The notes: generated by a model from the letters alone, not told the origin. A stretch of 64,000 nucleotides of DNA from Skermanella mucosa (GCF_016765655.2 NZ_CP086106.1:2538501-2602500), one strand, 5' to 3'; shown: positions 1-9,625, counted from the first letter of the stretch. A program made the numbers and translations.

Positions 1-1
1 T

Positions 2-889
2 TCGCGGTTCGACGGCGCCCCGCTTTGCGTCGAGGCTTGCGGCGTGCCGATGGCCTGCCAACCCGACTCGCTGGTCCTGCTGACCATGCGGGACATCTCC
101 GATCATCGGCGAACCGAGGCGGCCCTGCGCCGGGCCAAGGAGCAGGCGGAGCTTGCGAACCGCACCCGGAGCCAGTTCCTGGCCAATATGAGCCATGAAC
201 TGCGCACGCCGCTGAACGCGATCATCGGGTTCTCCGAGATCATCGCCGACGAGGCTTTCGGCCCGACCGGACAGCCGCTCTACACGGAGTACGCCCGCGA
301 TATCCGCGATGGCGGGCGTCATCTTCTTACGGTGATCAACGACATCCTGGACTATTCCAAGGTCGAGGACGGCAAGATGGAGCTCTACGAGGACATCGGC
401 GACATAGCAGAGATCATCGCGGCATCCGTGAGGGTCGTCATCGGGCGCGCGGAGAGCGCCGATGTTCGGATCACCCAGGAGATCCAGGAGAATCTACCTC
501 ACGTCCTGGCGGACGCCATGAAGCTGAAGCAGGTCCTGCTGAACCTGCTGTCCAACGCGGTCAAGTTCACGGCGCGCGGAGGCAGCGTCACCGTTTCCGC
601 CGCCGTGGCGCCCGATGGCGGACTGGACATCACGGTCGCCGATACGGGGATCGGGATGACCAAAGCCGAGATCGCCATGGCCCTGGAGCCGTTCACCCAG
701 ATCGAATCCGACCTGAGCCGGAGATACGAAGGGACGGGACTGGGTCTGCCGATCACGAACTCGCTGGTCGAACTGCATGGCGGGCGACTGTTGATCGCCA
801 GCACGCCCAGCGTGGGCACGCGCGTGACGGTCCACCTGCCGGTCTCCAGAATTCTCCGGCAGGCGGCACCGTCCCTGGCCAGCCGATGA
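2..889 (+). CDS. Sensor histidine kinase, C-terminal part (5' end outside window)
   Basis: The reading frame is open from the first bases of the window, so the true start lies upstream and only the C-terminal part is seen. The first residues look like the end of a PAS-type sensor domain (LLTMRDISDHRRTEAALR), followed by a short coiled linker. A HisKA dimerisation domain carries the phospho-accepting histidine in MSHELRTPLNAIIGF. A HATPase_c domain follows with N box (LLNLLSNAVKFT), G1 (DTGIGM), F box (EPFTQ) and G2 (GTGLGL). No membrane segment or receiver is present in the visible part. It should autophosphorylate and pass phosphate to a response regulator, but no regulator gene is adjacent. 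The stop abuts the stop of the convergent methyltransferase gene with no spacer. The GTG at 44 is only an internal codon. Confidence 0.93.
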   Translation, partial: SRFDGAPLCVEACGVPMACQPDSLVLLTMRDISDHRRTEAALRRAKEQAELANRTRSQFLANMSHELRTPLNAIIGFSEIIADEAFGPTGQPLYTEYARDIRDGGRHLLTVINDILDYSKVEDGKMELYEDIGDIAEIIAASVRVVIGRAESADVRITQEIQENLPHVLADAMKLKQVLLNLLSNAVKFTARGGSVTVSAAVAPDGGLDITVADTGIGMTKAEIAMALEPFTQIESDLSRRYEGTGLGLPITNSLVELHGGRLLIASTPSVGTRVTVHLPVSRILRQAAPSLASR

Positions 890-1549
890 TCACCCGCGGC
901 GCAGTGCCGCGAATTCCCGCTGGGAGGCGTTTTCGGTTTGCTTCCCTTCCGGGCTCAACACCAGCAGCTTCACGACGTCACCCATGACGAAATCGTTCCT
1001 GACCGGGGTCAGGCGGGCTTCCGGCAGATAGGATTCGTACTGCGCGGTATAGCGCGCCGCGAAGGCGAAGTTCAGCCAGGGCGAAACGACGCGCATCATC
1101 AGGCGGACCGGCGCCTTCTTCGACATCGTATAGTCCAGGATGCGGATCGTTCCTGTCGGCTTGCAGATGCGGTGCATCTCACGCAATACCGGGAGCTGAA
1201 GCTCCTCCGGCAGGACGCAGAACACGAACGTCGCGGCGATGACGTCGAAATGGTTGTCCGGAAACCTGGTCCTGGTGAGGTCCATCTCCAGGAACTCGGC
1301 GGCGACGCCTTCCTTGGCGGCGCGCTTCCGGGCCCTGACCAGCATGCCGGGACTGTTGTCGACGCCGATGACCCGCGCGTTCCTGGGATAGAAGGGGATG
1401 TTGCATCCCGTTCCGGCCCCGGCGTCCAGCACCATGCCGCCGGCGTCGCGGAATACATCGTTGCGTAGCCGCCGCTTCCAGGAAACTTCGTAGGCTTTGT
1501 CCAGCACGTCGTAAAGAGGAGCAATCCGCTCATACTTTTCGTAACTCAC
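890..1549 (-). CDS. Class I SAM-dependent methyltransferase (UbiE/PmtA-like)
   Basis: A 219-residue Rossmann-fold methyltransferase. Motif I is VLDAGAGTGCNIPFY (SAM binding), followed by an acidic loop at the end of strand 2 (VIGVDNSPGML) and motif II/III text (DVIAATFVFCVLPE). The N-terminus MSYEKYERIAPLYD is typical of UbiE/Coq5 and of phosphatidylethanolamine N-methyltransferases. The substrate cannot be assigned from sequence; a lipid or quinone acceptor is the family-based guess. It is convergent with the histidine kinase. No operon partner is visible. Confidence 0.85.
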   Translation of the reverse strand: MSYEKYERIAPLYDVLDKAYEVSWKRRLRNDVFRDAGGMVLDAGAGTGCNIPFYPRNARVIGVDNSPGMLVRARKRAAKEGVAAEFLEMDLTRTRFPDNHFDVIAATFVFCVLPEELQLPVLREMHRICKPTGTIRILDYTMSKKAPVRLMMRVVSPWLNFAFAARYTAQYESYLPEARLTPVRNDFVMGDVVKLLVLSPEGKQTENASQREFAALRRG

Positions 1550-2013
1550 CGCCCATCACCCTTCGCTGGAGATCATCTCAACGGATCGGGTGCGGATACT
1601 CGGTGCTGGAACATAAGGCAAATGAACCTTTTAATACCATCCGGTCCCGGGAAAGTAACGGGAACGTCCTGTCAGCTCTTCCCTCCGAGGATCAGGACGT
1701 ATCGTCCATCCCGCGTCAGGGAAGGAAGGCAGCGGGTGGTCTTCCGCTTCTGGTCCTCGTGGCGTTTGGCCATGACCTCTTCGAGCTTTCGCAGCGGTCG
1801 CAGCAGATAGGGGCTGACATTCGTGCTCTTGGTGTCGTCCATGACGCAAATCGCCTGCCGGAAAGCCGTTCTGTTTCGAAGAATATGGACGTTCACCCGG
1901 CAGGACGGGAGAGCGATTACGTCTGTAAGCATATGTACTGACGGTTTAGCCATCCGGGAATTGGAGCGGAATCGCTCTCTCATCCGTTGGTGCTCCCGGA
2001 TGGAGGAAATGCA
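1550..2013. other. Intergenic stretch between the methyltransferase and the 63-aa CxC protein
   Basis: About 460 bases. Apart from the possible small gene at 1672-1842 on the minus strand, I see no convincing coding, RNA or repeat structure. A clear Shine-Dalgarno (ggagga, 2002-2007) at its right end serves the gene starting at 2014. Confidence 0.5.
1672..1842 (-). CDS. Possible small hypothetical protein (56 aa)
   Basis: This frame encodes a basic 56-residue peptide starting MDDTKSTNVSPYLLRPLRKL and ending RDGRYVLILGGKS. The composition and helical N-terminal half look protein-like. The frame continues open upstream to 2070, but that part would overlap the start of the gene at 2014 and is low-complexity in character, so the internal ATG at 1842 is preferred. 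The ribosome binding site is weak. I do not recognise a family, and it could be spurious. Confidence 0.35.
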   Translation of the reverse strand: MDDTKSTNVSPYLLRPLRKLEEVMAKRHEDQKRKTTRCLPSLTRDGRYVLILGGKS

Positions 2014-2205
2014 ATGAAAATCATCGAACGCCGCCCCGGCGGTTATCTGGTGGACTGTGGTTGCGCCCATGGGGGTCCGTTCGTTCAGCGCCGTCCGGCG
2101 CTGGCGGCGGAATGCCCGAAATGCGGCAAGACCGGAATGATGGCGGAACTGGTGACGACCTGGGTGATCGCCAACGACCGGGAGCGGATCGAAGCCGCGG
2201 ACTGA
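2014..2205 (+). CDS. Small CxC/CPxC protein, hypothetical (63 aa)
   Basis: A 63-residue protein starting MKIIERRPGGYLVDCGCAHG. It has a CGC pair near residue 16 and a CPKCGK knuckle near residue 40, which could form a small zinc ribbon. The start at 2014 is supported by ggagga about 7 bases upstream; an upstream in-frame GTG at 1987 lacks this. No function can be assigned. It ends 58 bases before the stop of the dehydratase gene on the other strand. Confidence 0.7.
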   Translation: MKIIERRPGGYLVDCGCAHGGPFVQRRPALAAECPKCGKTGMMAELVTTWVIANDRERIEAAD

Positions 2206-2263
2206 GGTCCCGGATCAGAACTGCGCCAAAGGGCGGGAGACCGATGGTCCCCGCCCTGATCCC

Positions 2264-3286
2264 TCAGCCCGGGACATCGTGAGCGATAGCCAGGGCCCTT
2301 TCATAGACGATCGGGTCGACGTTGCCGCCGGAGCATACAACGGCGATCGTCTTGCCCGGCGCGGGTATCCTGCCGGCCAGCACTGCCGCCAGTGCCACGG
2401 CGCCACCCGGTTCCACGACCAGCTTCAAATGGTCCCGAGCCACCGACATCGCGCGGCAGACCTCGGTATCGGAGACGGCGAATCCTTCCGACAGGTGCGC
2501 CGCGTTGACCGCGAAGGTCAGCTCCCCCGGCTGGGCCGCCAGAAGCGCATCGCAGAACGATACGGCGCCCGGGTCGTTCGACAGGCGCCTTCCGTCGGCC
2601 AGCGACCGGCGCGTATCGTCGAAGCCCTCCGGCTCCACGGAATGGACCGCGGTTTCCGGCAGCCGCTCCGCCAGGGCAAGGGCGATCCCGCTGATCATTC
2701 CGCCGCCTCCGCAGGGCGCCAGCACCATATCGGGCTGGGCGCCCAAAGCTGCCGCCTGGTCGGCCAGTTCCAGGCCGATCGTGCCTTGTCCGGCCATGAC
2801 GTAGGGATCGTCATACGGCCGTACCAAGGTGGCGCCCGTCTCCGCCGAAATCCGCGCACCGATCGCCTCCCTGTCCTCCGTCCAGCGGTCGTACAGCACG
2901 ACTTCGGCACCCCAACCCCGGGTATTGGCGACCTTGATCGCGGGCGCGTCCGATGGCATCACGATGGTTGCCCCGATTCCGAGCATCCTGGCCGCCGCGG
3001 CTACGCCCTGTGCATGGTTGCCGGAGGAGAACGCCACCACCCCGCGCGGGCGCTCCGCTTCGGGGATCAGGCTGATGCGGTTATAGGCGCCTCGGAACTT
3101 GAAGCTGCCCGTGCGCTGAAGCACTTCGGCCTTGACCAGAAGCCTGCATCCCAGAGCGTCGTTGAGGAGGGGGGACTCCAGCAGCGGGGTGAGGACGGCG
3201 CGCCCGGCCAGCCGCCCGGCGGCGGCCACGATGTCGGCGTAACCGGGCAGGTGGCCGGCATCGAGAGTCGGGGAGTTGAATGACAT
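2264..3286 (-). CDS. Threonine/serine dehydratase-type PLP enzyme
   Basis: A 340-residue fold-type II PLP enzyme. The PLP-binding lysine is in the motif GSFKFRGAYNR (about residue 60). The substrate loop is SSGNHAQGVA, and the phosphate-binding glycine loop is CGGGGMISG. It likely deaminates L-threonine or L-serine to 2-oxo acid and ammonia, as threonine ammonia-lyase or serine dehydratase/racemase relatives do. It lacks the C-terminal ACT regulatory domain of biosynthetic IlvA, which suggests a catabolic, non-isoleucine-inhibited form. The HAD gene 39 bases upstream is in the same orientation and may be cotranscribed. Exact substrate is unresolved. Confidence 0.85.
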   Translation of the reverse strand: MSFNSPTLDAGHLPGYADIVAAAGRLAGRAVLTPLLESPLLNDALGCRLLVKAEVLQRTGSFKFRGAYNRISLIPEAERPRGVVAFSSGNHAQGVAAAARMLGIGATIVMPSDAPAIKVANTRGWGAEVVLYDRWTEDREAIGARISAETGATLVRPYDDPYVMAGQGTIGLELADQAAALGAQPDMVLAPCGGGGMISGIALALAERLPETAVHSVEPEGFDDTRRSLADGRRLSNDPGAVSFCDALLAAQPGELTFAVNAAHLSEGFAVSDTEVCRAMSVARDHLKLVVEPGGAVALAAVLAGRIPAPGKTIAVVCSGGNVDPIVYERALAIAHDVPG

Positions 3287-3325
3287 AGAGGGGAAACCCT
3301 TGGTGACGGAAGGCGGCGGGACCGT

Positions 3326-4009
3326 TCAGGCATCCCCACGCGCGACAAGGCCGGGCAGGCGGTCCAGGCTGCGCATCACGAGCTTCGGCGGGCCCGGCAG
3401 CCGGTCCCTTGTCTGGTCGAGCCGGTTCAGCCACACGGTTTGGAAGCCGAAATGTGCGGCTCCGGCGACATCCCACCCGTTGGACGACACGAAGCAGATC
3501 CGCTCCCGGGCCATGCCGAGCCGCTCGCAGGCGAGCTGATAGACCGAGGGGTGCGGCTTGTAAACACCGACCTCCTCGACCGACAGCACGGCGTCCAGGC
3601 TGTCCGTGATCCCGGCGCTCTCGATGCCGGCAGCCAGCATTTCGGGCGTTCCGTTCGACAAGATCGCGGTCTTCAGCCCCGCCAGCCGCAATTCCGCCAG
3701 GACCGGGGCGACATCCGGATAGCAGTCGAGCGACAGGTAACGTTCCATCAAGCGGTGCTTGAGCCCCGGGTCGTCGAGTCCGGAGGCATCGAGCGCGTAG
3801 TCCAGCGCGTCCCCGGTAACCTGCCAGAAGTCCCGATGCTCTCCCATCAGGCTCAGCAGCCAAGTGTATTCGAGCTGCCGGGTGCGCCAGACGGCGCCGA
3901 CCTGGTCGGCCTTGTCTCCCATCTCGCCGGCCAGACGGCCGGTCGCCGACCGGACATCCAGGAGGGTGCCATAGGCGTCGAAGACGCAGGCCGCGATGCC
4001 GGTCAGCAT
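3326..4009 (-). CDS. Haloacid dehalogenase, type II (HAD superfamily)
   Basis: A 227-residue HAD hydrolase of the L-2-haloacid dehalogenase branch. The nucleophilic aspartate is in CVFDAYGTLLDV (about residue 11). Motif II is ILSNGTPEML. Motif III/IV is FVSSNGWDVAGAAHFGF, which matches the SSNxWD signature of type II dehalogenases rather than phosphatases. Expected reaction: hydrolysis of short L-2-haloalkanoates to D-2-hydroxy acids, although many such proteins act on other small substrates. It starts four bases after the stop of the lytic transglycosylase gene, so these minus-strand genes probably form one transcript. Confidence 0.85.
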   Translation of the reverse strand: MLTGIAACVFDAYGTLLDVRSATGRLAGEMGDKADQVGAVWRTRQLEYTWLLSLMGEHRDFWQVTGDALDYALDASGLDDPGLKHRLMERYLSLDCYPDVAPVLAELRLAGLKTAILSNGTPEMLAAGIESAGITDSLDAVLSVEEVGVYKPHPSVYQLACERLGMARERICFVSSNGWDVAGAAHFGFQTVWLNRLDQTRDRLPGPPKLVMRSLDRLPGLVARGDA

Positions 4010-4013
4010 GGTG

Positions 4014-5972
4014 TCACCGTCTCAGATCCTCCTCCAGCAGCAGCCTCGCCGTACCGCCGTTCATGCGGGCGCGATAGACGTGGAGAGCCTCCATCACCCG
4101 CTGGACATAGTTGCGCGTCTCGTAGATCGGAATCAACTCGATCCAGTCGATCACGTCCACCCCTTCGGCCCGCGGGTCCCCGTTGGCCTGAAGCCACTCG
4201 CGCACCCGTCCAGGACCGGCGTTGTAGCCCGCTATGGCAAGGATGTAGGATCCGTTGAAGCGGTCCAGCAATTCCCTCATGTAGGCGCTGCCCAACGCGA
4301 TATTGTACTCCGGGTCGGCCGTCAGCCGGCCGTTGGTGTGCTCCATGCCCAACTGGTTCGCGACCTGCCTGGCGGTCGCCGGCATCAGCTGCATCAGGCC
4401 CCGGGCGCCTGCCGGGCTGACGGCATTCTGGTTGAAGGTGCTCTCCTGCCGGATCAGGGAATGGACCAGCGCGGGCTCCAGCCAGCCGAGCTGCGGCATG
4501 TCGACCACGGGATAACCGGCATCGGACAGCGTGACGTCGTCCTGCACCGCCTGCTTGGCGACGGCGACCGCCAGGTCGGCCCGGCCGATCTCCCGCGCCA
4601 GCCCGGCGACCAGGGCGTACTCCTCGGCAGTCTTGGCGTTCGACCCCATCCGGCGGACGAAGATCCCCTCCCGGTCGGCCACCGGGTCGATGCGGTTCAG
4701 CATCCGGGCCAGCCTCGGCAACTCCCGCCGTCCGAACGCCGCGACCGCATCGGCCGATGGCCGTGCTTCGGCGGGCAGGGCGCCGGCGGCTGGTGCTTGC
4801 AGGCGCTGCTGGGCAAGCTGTCCATAGAAGGTCATGACATGCTGGGCAGCCAAGCCGTACCACCTGCGCGCCTCGTCCGCCTGCTTCAGGGACTCGGCGG
4901 CGCGTCCCGCCCAGTAGGCTCCCCGGGACCGGCTGATCGGCGCGCTGACACCGGCGTACAGCCGCTCGAAATGCTTCAGCGCCTGCTGCGGCCTGTTCAG
5001 GAAGCGGAGCGCCAGCCACCCGGACAGGAACTCGGCTTCGGCCATCGGCAAGCCGTCCCGCTGCCCGTGATTGGAGGCGATACGGTAGGCCTCCGCATAG
5101 GCGCCGCGCTCGATCGAGCGCCGGGCCAGGATATGCATCTCGGTCCACCACGCCGCCGGACGGCCCAGTTCGGCCGGCTTGTCCATCAGGATCTCCAGCG
5201 CGCCGGCATCGAGGTCCTTCCGTCGGCGCCAGCGTGCGCGCTCGTAGAGCAGCCCCGGGTCGTTGCGCAGACTGGGCGGCACATTGTTGATCAAGGCGTC
5301 GACATTGCCCCGCTTCATGCCTGCCAGATGGAACCGCGCTTCCGCGAGCGCCTGGTGCCCGCTGCCGACCAGGGGGAGCATGCGGCGGGCGGCCGACTCT
5401 TCGTTGTCCCACATCAGCCGGTCGAACCGGGCCAGATGGTCTCGGGGGCGCAGCAGGTTGCCGAAACGCGAGCGGAAATCCTGCTCCTCCGTCTGGCCGA
5501 AGCCGCCGGCGACCCAGCGCTCACGAACCAGTTCGGCGGCCTGCGCGGTCTTGCCGTCATTCAGCAGCACCGTGGCATAGCGCAAGGTGCCGCCGCCGGT
5601 CAGCGGAGGATAGGCCTCGAACCAGGCCTTCACGTCGGCGGACGGCATCCAGAGCGGCATTGCCATTTCCGCGTTCCGGCGCAGGGTGTTCAGGTTCGGC
5701 CATTCCGGGTTGCCGCGGACGAAGGCGGCGATGGACTCGAAGCTCGCGGCGGTGCCGGGGCGCGCCATGTCGAGCCACTGGATGGCCTTGGCCGGCAGCG
5801 GTTCCTCGGCCTGGGAAGCCAGGGCCATTGCTTCGTCCCAGCGGCCGCTCTCCGCCGCCCTGAACGCGGTGCGGTAGAGTGTCAGGTCGCGTTCGTCCAA
5901 TTCGGCGGCCGACGCGCCTGGCATCCAGGCACCGGCCGCGACGGACAGGGCCAGCACCAGGGCGATTACCAT
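4014..5972 (-). CDS. Soluble lytic murein transglycosylase (Slt70-like)
   Basis: A 652-residue periplasmic peptidoglycan-cleaving enzyme. The N-terminus (MVIALVLALSVAAGAWMPGA) is a signal peptide, followed by a long superhelical region with repeated helix pairs. The C-terminal SLT domain has the catalytic glutamate in LIRQESTFN (about residue 508), then GLMQLMPATA and AGYNAGPGRV. It cuts the MurNAc-GlcNAc bond, leaving 1,6-anhydro ends, in wall turnover. The start at 5972 gives the signal peptide. The frame stays open to 6425, but that extension lies antisense within dapA and looks unnatural. Divergent from dapA, with 87 bases between. Confidence 0.93.
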   Translation of the reverse strand: MVIALVLALSVAAGAWMPGASAAELDERDLTLYRTAFRAAESGRWDEAMALASQAEEPLPAKAIQWLDMARPGTAASFESIAAFVRGNPEWPNLNTLRRNAEMAMPLWMPSADVKAWFEAYPPLTGGGTLRYATVLLNDGKTAQAAELVRERWVAGGFGQTEEQDFRSRFGNLLRPRDHLARFDRLMWDNEESAARRMLPLVGSGHQALAEARFHLAGMKRGNVDALINNVPPSLRNDPGLLYERARWRRRKDLDAGALEILMDKPAELGRPAAWWTEMHILARRSIERGAYAEAYRIASNHGQRDGLPMAEAEFLSGWLALRFLNRPQQALKHFERLYAGVSAPISRSRGAYWAGRAAESLKQADEARRWYGLAAQHVMTFYGQLAQQRLQAPAAGALPAEARPSADAVAAFGRRELPRLARMLNRIDPVADREGIFVRRMGSNAKTAEEYALVAGLAREIGRADLAVAVAKQAVQDDVTLSDAGYPVVDMPQLGWLEPALVHSLIRQESTFNQNAVSPAGARGLMQLMPATARQVANQLGMEHTNGRLTADPEYNIALGSAYMRELLDRFNGSYILAIAGYNAGPGRVREWLQANGDPRAEGVDVIDWIELIPIYETRNYVQRVMEALHVYRARMNGGTARLLLEEDLRR

Positions 5973-6059
5973 CGCATGGGCGGGGCGGGCGCACTTGCCG
6001 TACCAGTCCGCTGCGGCTAATGTGCCTGCCTTATTTCTTGTGCCGGTACGGAGGTCGGT

Positions 6060-6935
6060 ATGTTTTCGGGGTCCATCGTCGCGCTCTTGACGCCTTTCAA
6101 GAACGGGAAAGTCGACGAGAAAGCCTTCCAGTCCTTCGTCGATTGGCAGATCGGGCAGGGAACCAACGGGCTGGTGCCGGTCGGGACGACCGGCGAGTCC
6201 CCGACCCTCAGCCATGAGGAGCACATGCGCGTCGTCGAGCTGTGCATCGAGGCGGCCGCCGGCCGTGTGCCGGTCATCGCGGGCGCAGGCTCCAACTCGA
6301 CGGCGGAGGCGATCGCCTTCACGCGTCACGCCAAGAAGGCGGGCGCGGAGGCCGTGCTTACCGTCACGCCCTATTACAACAAGCCCACGCAGGAAGGTCT
6401 GTATCAGCATTACAAGGCGATCCACGACGCTGTAGAAATTCCGATCATCATTTACAACATACCGGGTCGCAGCGTGATCGATATGACGGTCGCCACAATG
6501 GCACGTCTCGCGAAGCTTCCCAATATCGTCGGCGTCAAGGATGCCACGGCGGACTTGACCAGACCGTTAAGGACCCGTGTCGAAATCGGGCCGGAATTCT
6601 GCCAGCTCAGCGGCGAGGATGCCACTGTCGTCGGCTATCTGGCGCAGGGCGGGCACGGCTGCATCTCGGTGACCGCCAACGTCGCTCCGGCCCAGTGCAG
6701 CCAGCTTCATGCCGCCTGGACCGCTAACGACAGGCCGACCGTCGAGCGGCTGCGCGACCAGTTGATGCCGCTTCACCACGCCCTGTTCCTGGAGACCAGT
6801 CCGGCACCGGTCAAGTACGCGGCCAGCCTGTTGGGCCTCTGCTCCGAGGAAGTCCGGTTGCCCGTGGTCCCGGTGACGGATGCGACGCGGACGGCCGTGC
6901 GCGAGGCCATGGTGAAGGCGGGCGTGCTCAACTGA
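6060..6935 (+). CDS. dapA: 4-hydroxy-tetrahydrodipicolinate synthase
   Basis: A 291-residue (beta/alpha)8 aldolase-family protein, full family length. It condenses pyruvate with aspartate semialdehyde in the first committed step of lysine and diaminopimelate synthesis. Diagnostic motifs: the Thr-Thr pair in [11 protein letters not shown], the catalytic tyrosine in [12 protein letters not shown], and the Schiff-base lysine in [10 protein letters not shown] ggaggt Shine-Dalgarno lies just upstream of the ATG. The smpB gene follows after 64 bases on the same strand, a pairing common in alphaproteobacteria. Confidence 0.97.
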   Translation: MFSGSIVALLTPFKNGKVDEKAFQSFVDWQIGQGTNGLVPVGTTGESPTLSHEEHMRVVELCIEAAAGRVPVIAGAGSNSTAEAIAFTRHAKKAGAEAVLTVTPYYNKPTQEGLYQHYKAIHDAVEIPIIIYNIPGRSVIDMTVATMARLAKLPNIVGVKDATADLTRPLRTRVEIGPEFCQLSGEDATVVGYLAQGGHGCISVTANVAPAQCSQLHAAWTANDRPTVERLRDQLMPLHHALFLETSPAPVKYAASLLGLCSEEVRLPVVPVTDATRTAVREAMVKAGVLN

Positions 6936-6999
6936 GCACGTTCGGCGGCACGGCGTAAGACAACCTGCGTGGCAGGAAGAAGAAAGTAGAGGAATAATC

Positions 7000-7488
7000 A
7001 TGGCTCAGCCGGGGCCCGTCTCGGGCCGGATCGCGGCTCAGAACCGCCGTGCCCGGTTCGATTACTTTATCGATGAAACGCTTGAGGCGGGGATCATGCT
7101 GGTCGGCACGGAGGTGAAGTCGCTCCGCGCCGGCAAAGCCAGCATCAACGAATCCTATGCGGGCGAACAGAACGGCGCATTGTACTTGGTAAACGCCTAC
7201 ATTCCGGAATACCAGCTCGCCGGCCAGTACTATCAGCACGAGCCCAAGAGGCCGCGGAAGCTGCTGGTCCACAAGCGGGAGATGAACCGCCTGATGGGCG
7301 CCATCAAGCGCGAGGGCGTCACGATCGTCCCGTTGTCGATCTACTTCAACGCGCGCGGCATCGCCAAGGTCGAACTCGGGGTTGCCCGGGGCAAGAAGAA
7401 GGTGGACAAACGCGCCTCGGAGAAGGAGCGCGACTGGCAGCGCGACAAGGCTCGGGTGATGCGCAGCAGGGGGAAGGACGCGGATTAA
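7000..7488 (+). CDS. smpB: SsrA-binding protein SmpB
   Basis: A 162-residue protein with the SmpB OB-fold: [20 protein letters not shown], then [19 protein letters not shown], and the characteristic basic C-terminal tail rich in Lys and Arg. SmpB binds tmRNA and places its alanyl-charged form in the A site of stalled ribosomes for trans-translation. The tmRNA gene itself is not in this window. Downstream of dapA in the same orientation; an aggaat element precedes the ATG. Confidence 0.97.
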   Translation: MAQPGPVSGRIAAQNRRARFDYFIDETLEAGIMLVGTEVKSLRAGKASINESYAGEQNGALYLVNAYIPEYQLAGQYYQHEPKRPRKLLVHKREMNRLMGAIKREGVTIVPLSIYFNARGIAKVELGVARGKKKVDKRASEKERDWQRDKARVMRSRGKDAD

Positions 7489-7546
7489 GGAACCATACCA
7501 GCCGAACCCGGTTGGAGCCTCCAACGGAAAGACAAAGGAGACTCCG

Positions 7547-8716
7547 ATGCGCGCACTGGTCTGGCATGGCAAGGAAGATGTCCGGGTCGACACCGTGCCC
7601 GATCCCAAGATCCTGAATCCCAGGGACGCGGTGGTCAAGATCACGTCGACGGCGATCTGCGGGTCGGACCTGCACCTGTACGGCGGCTACATCCCCTCGC
7701 TGAAATCCGGCGACATCCTGGGCCACGAGTTCATGGGGGAGGTGGTCGAGGTCGGTAAGGAGCCTGGACGGCTGAAGGTCGGAGACCGAGTCGTCATTCC
7801 GTTCACCATCGCCTGCGGGCACTGCTATTTCTGCGACCATGACCTCTGGTCACTGTGCGACAACTCCAATCCCAATTCGGAGATGACGTCCAAGGTCATG
7901 GGGCAATCGCCGTCGGGGCTGTTCGGATACACCCACCTGTTCGGCGGTTATGCCGGCGGACAGGCCGAGTATGTCCGCGTGCCTTACGCCGATGTCGGAC
8001 CTTTCAAGGTGCCCGATGGCTTCAGCGACGATCAGGTCCTGTTCCTGACCGATATTTTCCCGACCGGCTACATGGCGGCCGAGAATGCCGACATCCAGCC
8101 CGGCGATACGGTCGCGGTGTGGGGTTGCGGTCCGGTCGCGCAGTTCGCGATCCGTAGCGCCTATCTTCTCGGGGCGGAGCGGGTGATCGCGATCGACCGC
8201 GTTCCCGAACGGCTTGCCATGGCGCGCGACGGGCGGGCGATCACGATCAATTTCGACGAGGAGGACGTTCACGATCGCCTGATGGAACTCACCGGCGGGC
8301 GCGGTCCGGACAGCTGCATCGATGCCGTCGGCATGGAGGCCCATGGAGGCGGAAGTGTCGACGCGGTCTACGATCGGGTCAAGTTCGCCGCCTTCATGAC
8401 TACCGATCGGGCCCATGTGCTGCGACAGGCGATCCTGGCGTGCCGCAAGGGCGGGACCGTTTCGCTGGCGGGCGTCTATGGCGGCGTGGTGGACAAGATC
8501 CCCATGGGAGCAGCTTTCAACAAGTCCCTGAAGTTCAGGATGGGTCAGACCCACGTCCACAAGTACCTGCCACGCCTGATGAAGCACATCCAGGAGGGTG
8601 ATCTCGACCCCAGTTTCGTGATCACCCACAAGTTGCCCCTCGACCAGGCGCCCGAAGGTTACCGGATCTTCCGGGAGAAGAAGGACAACTGCATCAAGGT
8701 CGTCCTTAAACCCTGA
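7547..8716 (+). CDS. Zinc-dependent alcohol dehydrogenase (formaldehyde dehydrogenase-like MDR)
   Basis: A 389-residue medium-chain dehydrogenase. The catalytic zinc site includes the Cys of ICGSDLHLY and the GHE of LGHEFMGEV. The structural zinc loop is [15 protein letters not shown]. The Rossmann nucleotide site is [12 protein letters not shown]. The length and the insertion around residues 110-130 fit the glutathione-independent formaldehyde dehydrogenase-like subgroup, which oxidises aldehydes or alcohols with NAD. Precise substrate not determinable. It has a good AAAGGAG ribosome site and is followed by the strong palindromic terminator at 8786-8831. Confidence 0.88.
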   Translation: MRALVWHGKEDVRVDTVPDPKILNPRDAVVKITSTAICGSDLHLYGGYIPSLKSGDILGHEFMGEVVEVGKEPGRLKVGDRVVIPFTIACGHCYFCDHDLWSLCDNSNPNSEMTSKVMGQSPSGLFGYTHLFGGYAGGQAEYVRVPYADVGPFKVPDGFSDDQVLFLTDIFPTGYMAAENADIQPGDTVAVWGCGPVAQFAIRSAYLLGAERVIAIDRVPERLAMARDGRAITINFDEEDVHDRLMELTGGRGPDSCIDAVGMEAHGGGSVDAVYDRVKFAAFMTTDRAHVLRQAILACRKGGTVSLAGVYGGVVDKIPMGAAFNKSLKFRMGQTHVHKYLPRLMKHIQEGDLDPSFVITHKLPLDQAPEGYRIFREKKDNCIKVVLKP

Positions 8717-8785
8717 GCGTCACCTTCGCCGGTATTTGCCCGTTGGTGAAGACCGGAGCGGAGCGTAGCTGGTTTAGGCCTGTGA

Positions 8786-8831
8786 AACGAAAAACCGGAC
8801 CGGGGGTCGACCCCCGGTCCGGTTTTTCGTT
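8786..8831. terminator. Bidirectional terminator: 46-bp perfect palindrome
   Basis: A perfect inverted repeat of 23+23 bases with no unpaired loop bases, centred between 8808 and 8809 on gtcgac. A GC-rich core is flanked by an A-run on the left and a T-run on the right (both strands end in ttttt). It lies between the convergent dehydrogenase and NYN-protein genes and fits an intrinsic terminator working in both directions. Confidence 0.9.
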
Positions 8832-8880
8832 CATGGAGAGGCTGGCCTGAAAGATGCCGAAACGATAGGTTGAAGATCGT

Positions 8881-9465
8881 TCAGGCAGTCTCGTAAAGGT
8901 TGCTGTGCGGATCGTTGGACGGCGGGTCGCGATGCTGGTGGACCCGGGCGATCGACGGCGACAGATCCTGGAGTTCGATGAAATTGTCGGCCTGCCTGCG
9001 CAGTTCGTCGGCGACCATGGGCGGCTGGCTGCGGACGGTGCTGATCACCGAGACCCGCACTCCCTTCCGCTGAACGGCGTCGACCAGCCGCCTGAAATCT
9101 CCGTCGCCGGAAAACAGCAGGATATGGTCCACATGCTCAGCCATCTCCATCACGTCGATGGCGAGCTCGATGTCCATGTTCCCCTTGATCTTGCGCCGTC
9201 CCGATGCGTCGGTGAATTCCTTCGTCGGCTTTGTTACCATGGTGTAACCATTGTAATCGAGCCAATCCACCAGCGGCCTGATCGGGGAGTATTCCTGATC
9301 TTCGACTAGCGCGGTATAGTAAAAGGCACGGACAAGGCGTCCTTTGGATGCAAACAGGTCAAGAAGGCGTTTGTAATCGATATCGAAGCCTAGGGCTCTC
9401 GCCGCGGCATATAAATTTGCACCGTCTATGAACATTGCGATGCGTTCTTCTTGATAGAATATCAT
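8881..9465 (-). CDS. NYN-domain protein (LabA/DUF88 family)
   Basis: A 194-residue PIN-like NYN domain, a predicted metal-dependent ribonuclease fold. Acidic active-site residues are visible in MFIDGANLYAAAR, in GNMDIELAIDVM and in FSGDGDFRRLV. The family often acts in RNA processing; the cellular target here is unknown. I place the start at the ATG at 9465 (MIFYQEERIAMFIDGANLY) because the open frame upstream to 9687 runs antisense into folK and lacks homology character. Divergent from folK. Confidence 0.85.
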   Translation of the reverse strand: MIFYQEERIAMFIDGANLYAAARALGFDIDYKRLLDLFASKGRLVRAFYYTALVEDQEYSPIRPLVDWLDYNGYTMVTKPTKEFTDASGRRKIKGNMDIELAIDVMEMAEHVDHILLFSGDGDFRRLVDAVQRKGVRVSVISTVRSQPPMVADELRRQADNFIELQDLSPSIARVHQHRDPPSNDPHSNLYETA

Positions 9466-9625
9466 CTGAGTACCTTTTGGACTATAATGGTTGTCACGCA
9501 CCGGCCAATTTCTTATCCCGCTTCGCTCGCCAGGCAGGAAGGTCTTTAATGCCGCATTGGCCACGATGTAGAGATAGGGCAATGCTTCCAAGCAGACAAG
9601 AGGTTCCCTTGAGGCCACGACAAAA

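Noticed and set aside
1603-1941. 112-residue plus-strand open frame
   Set aside because: No protein-like pattern; overlaps a more plausible minus-strand small gene and intergenic DNA.
5973-6425. N-terminal extension of the lytic transglycosylase frame over dapA
   Set aside because: It lies antisense within dapA, and the internal ATG at 5972 starts a proper signal peptide.
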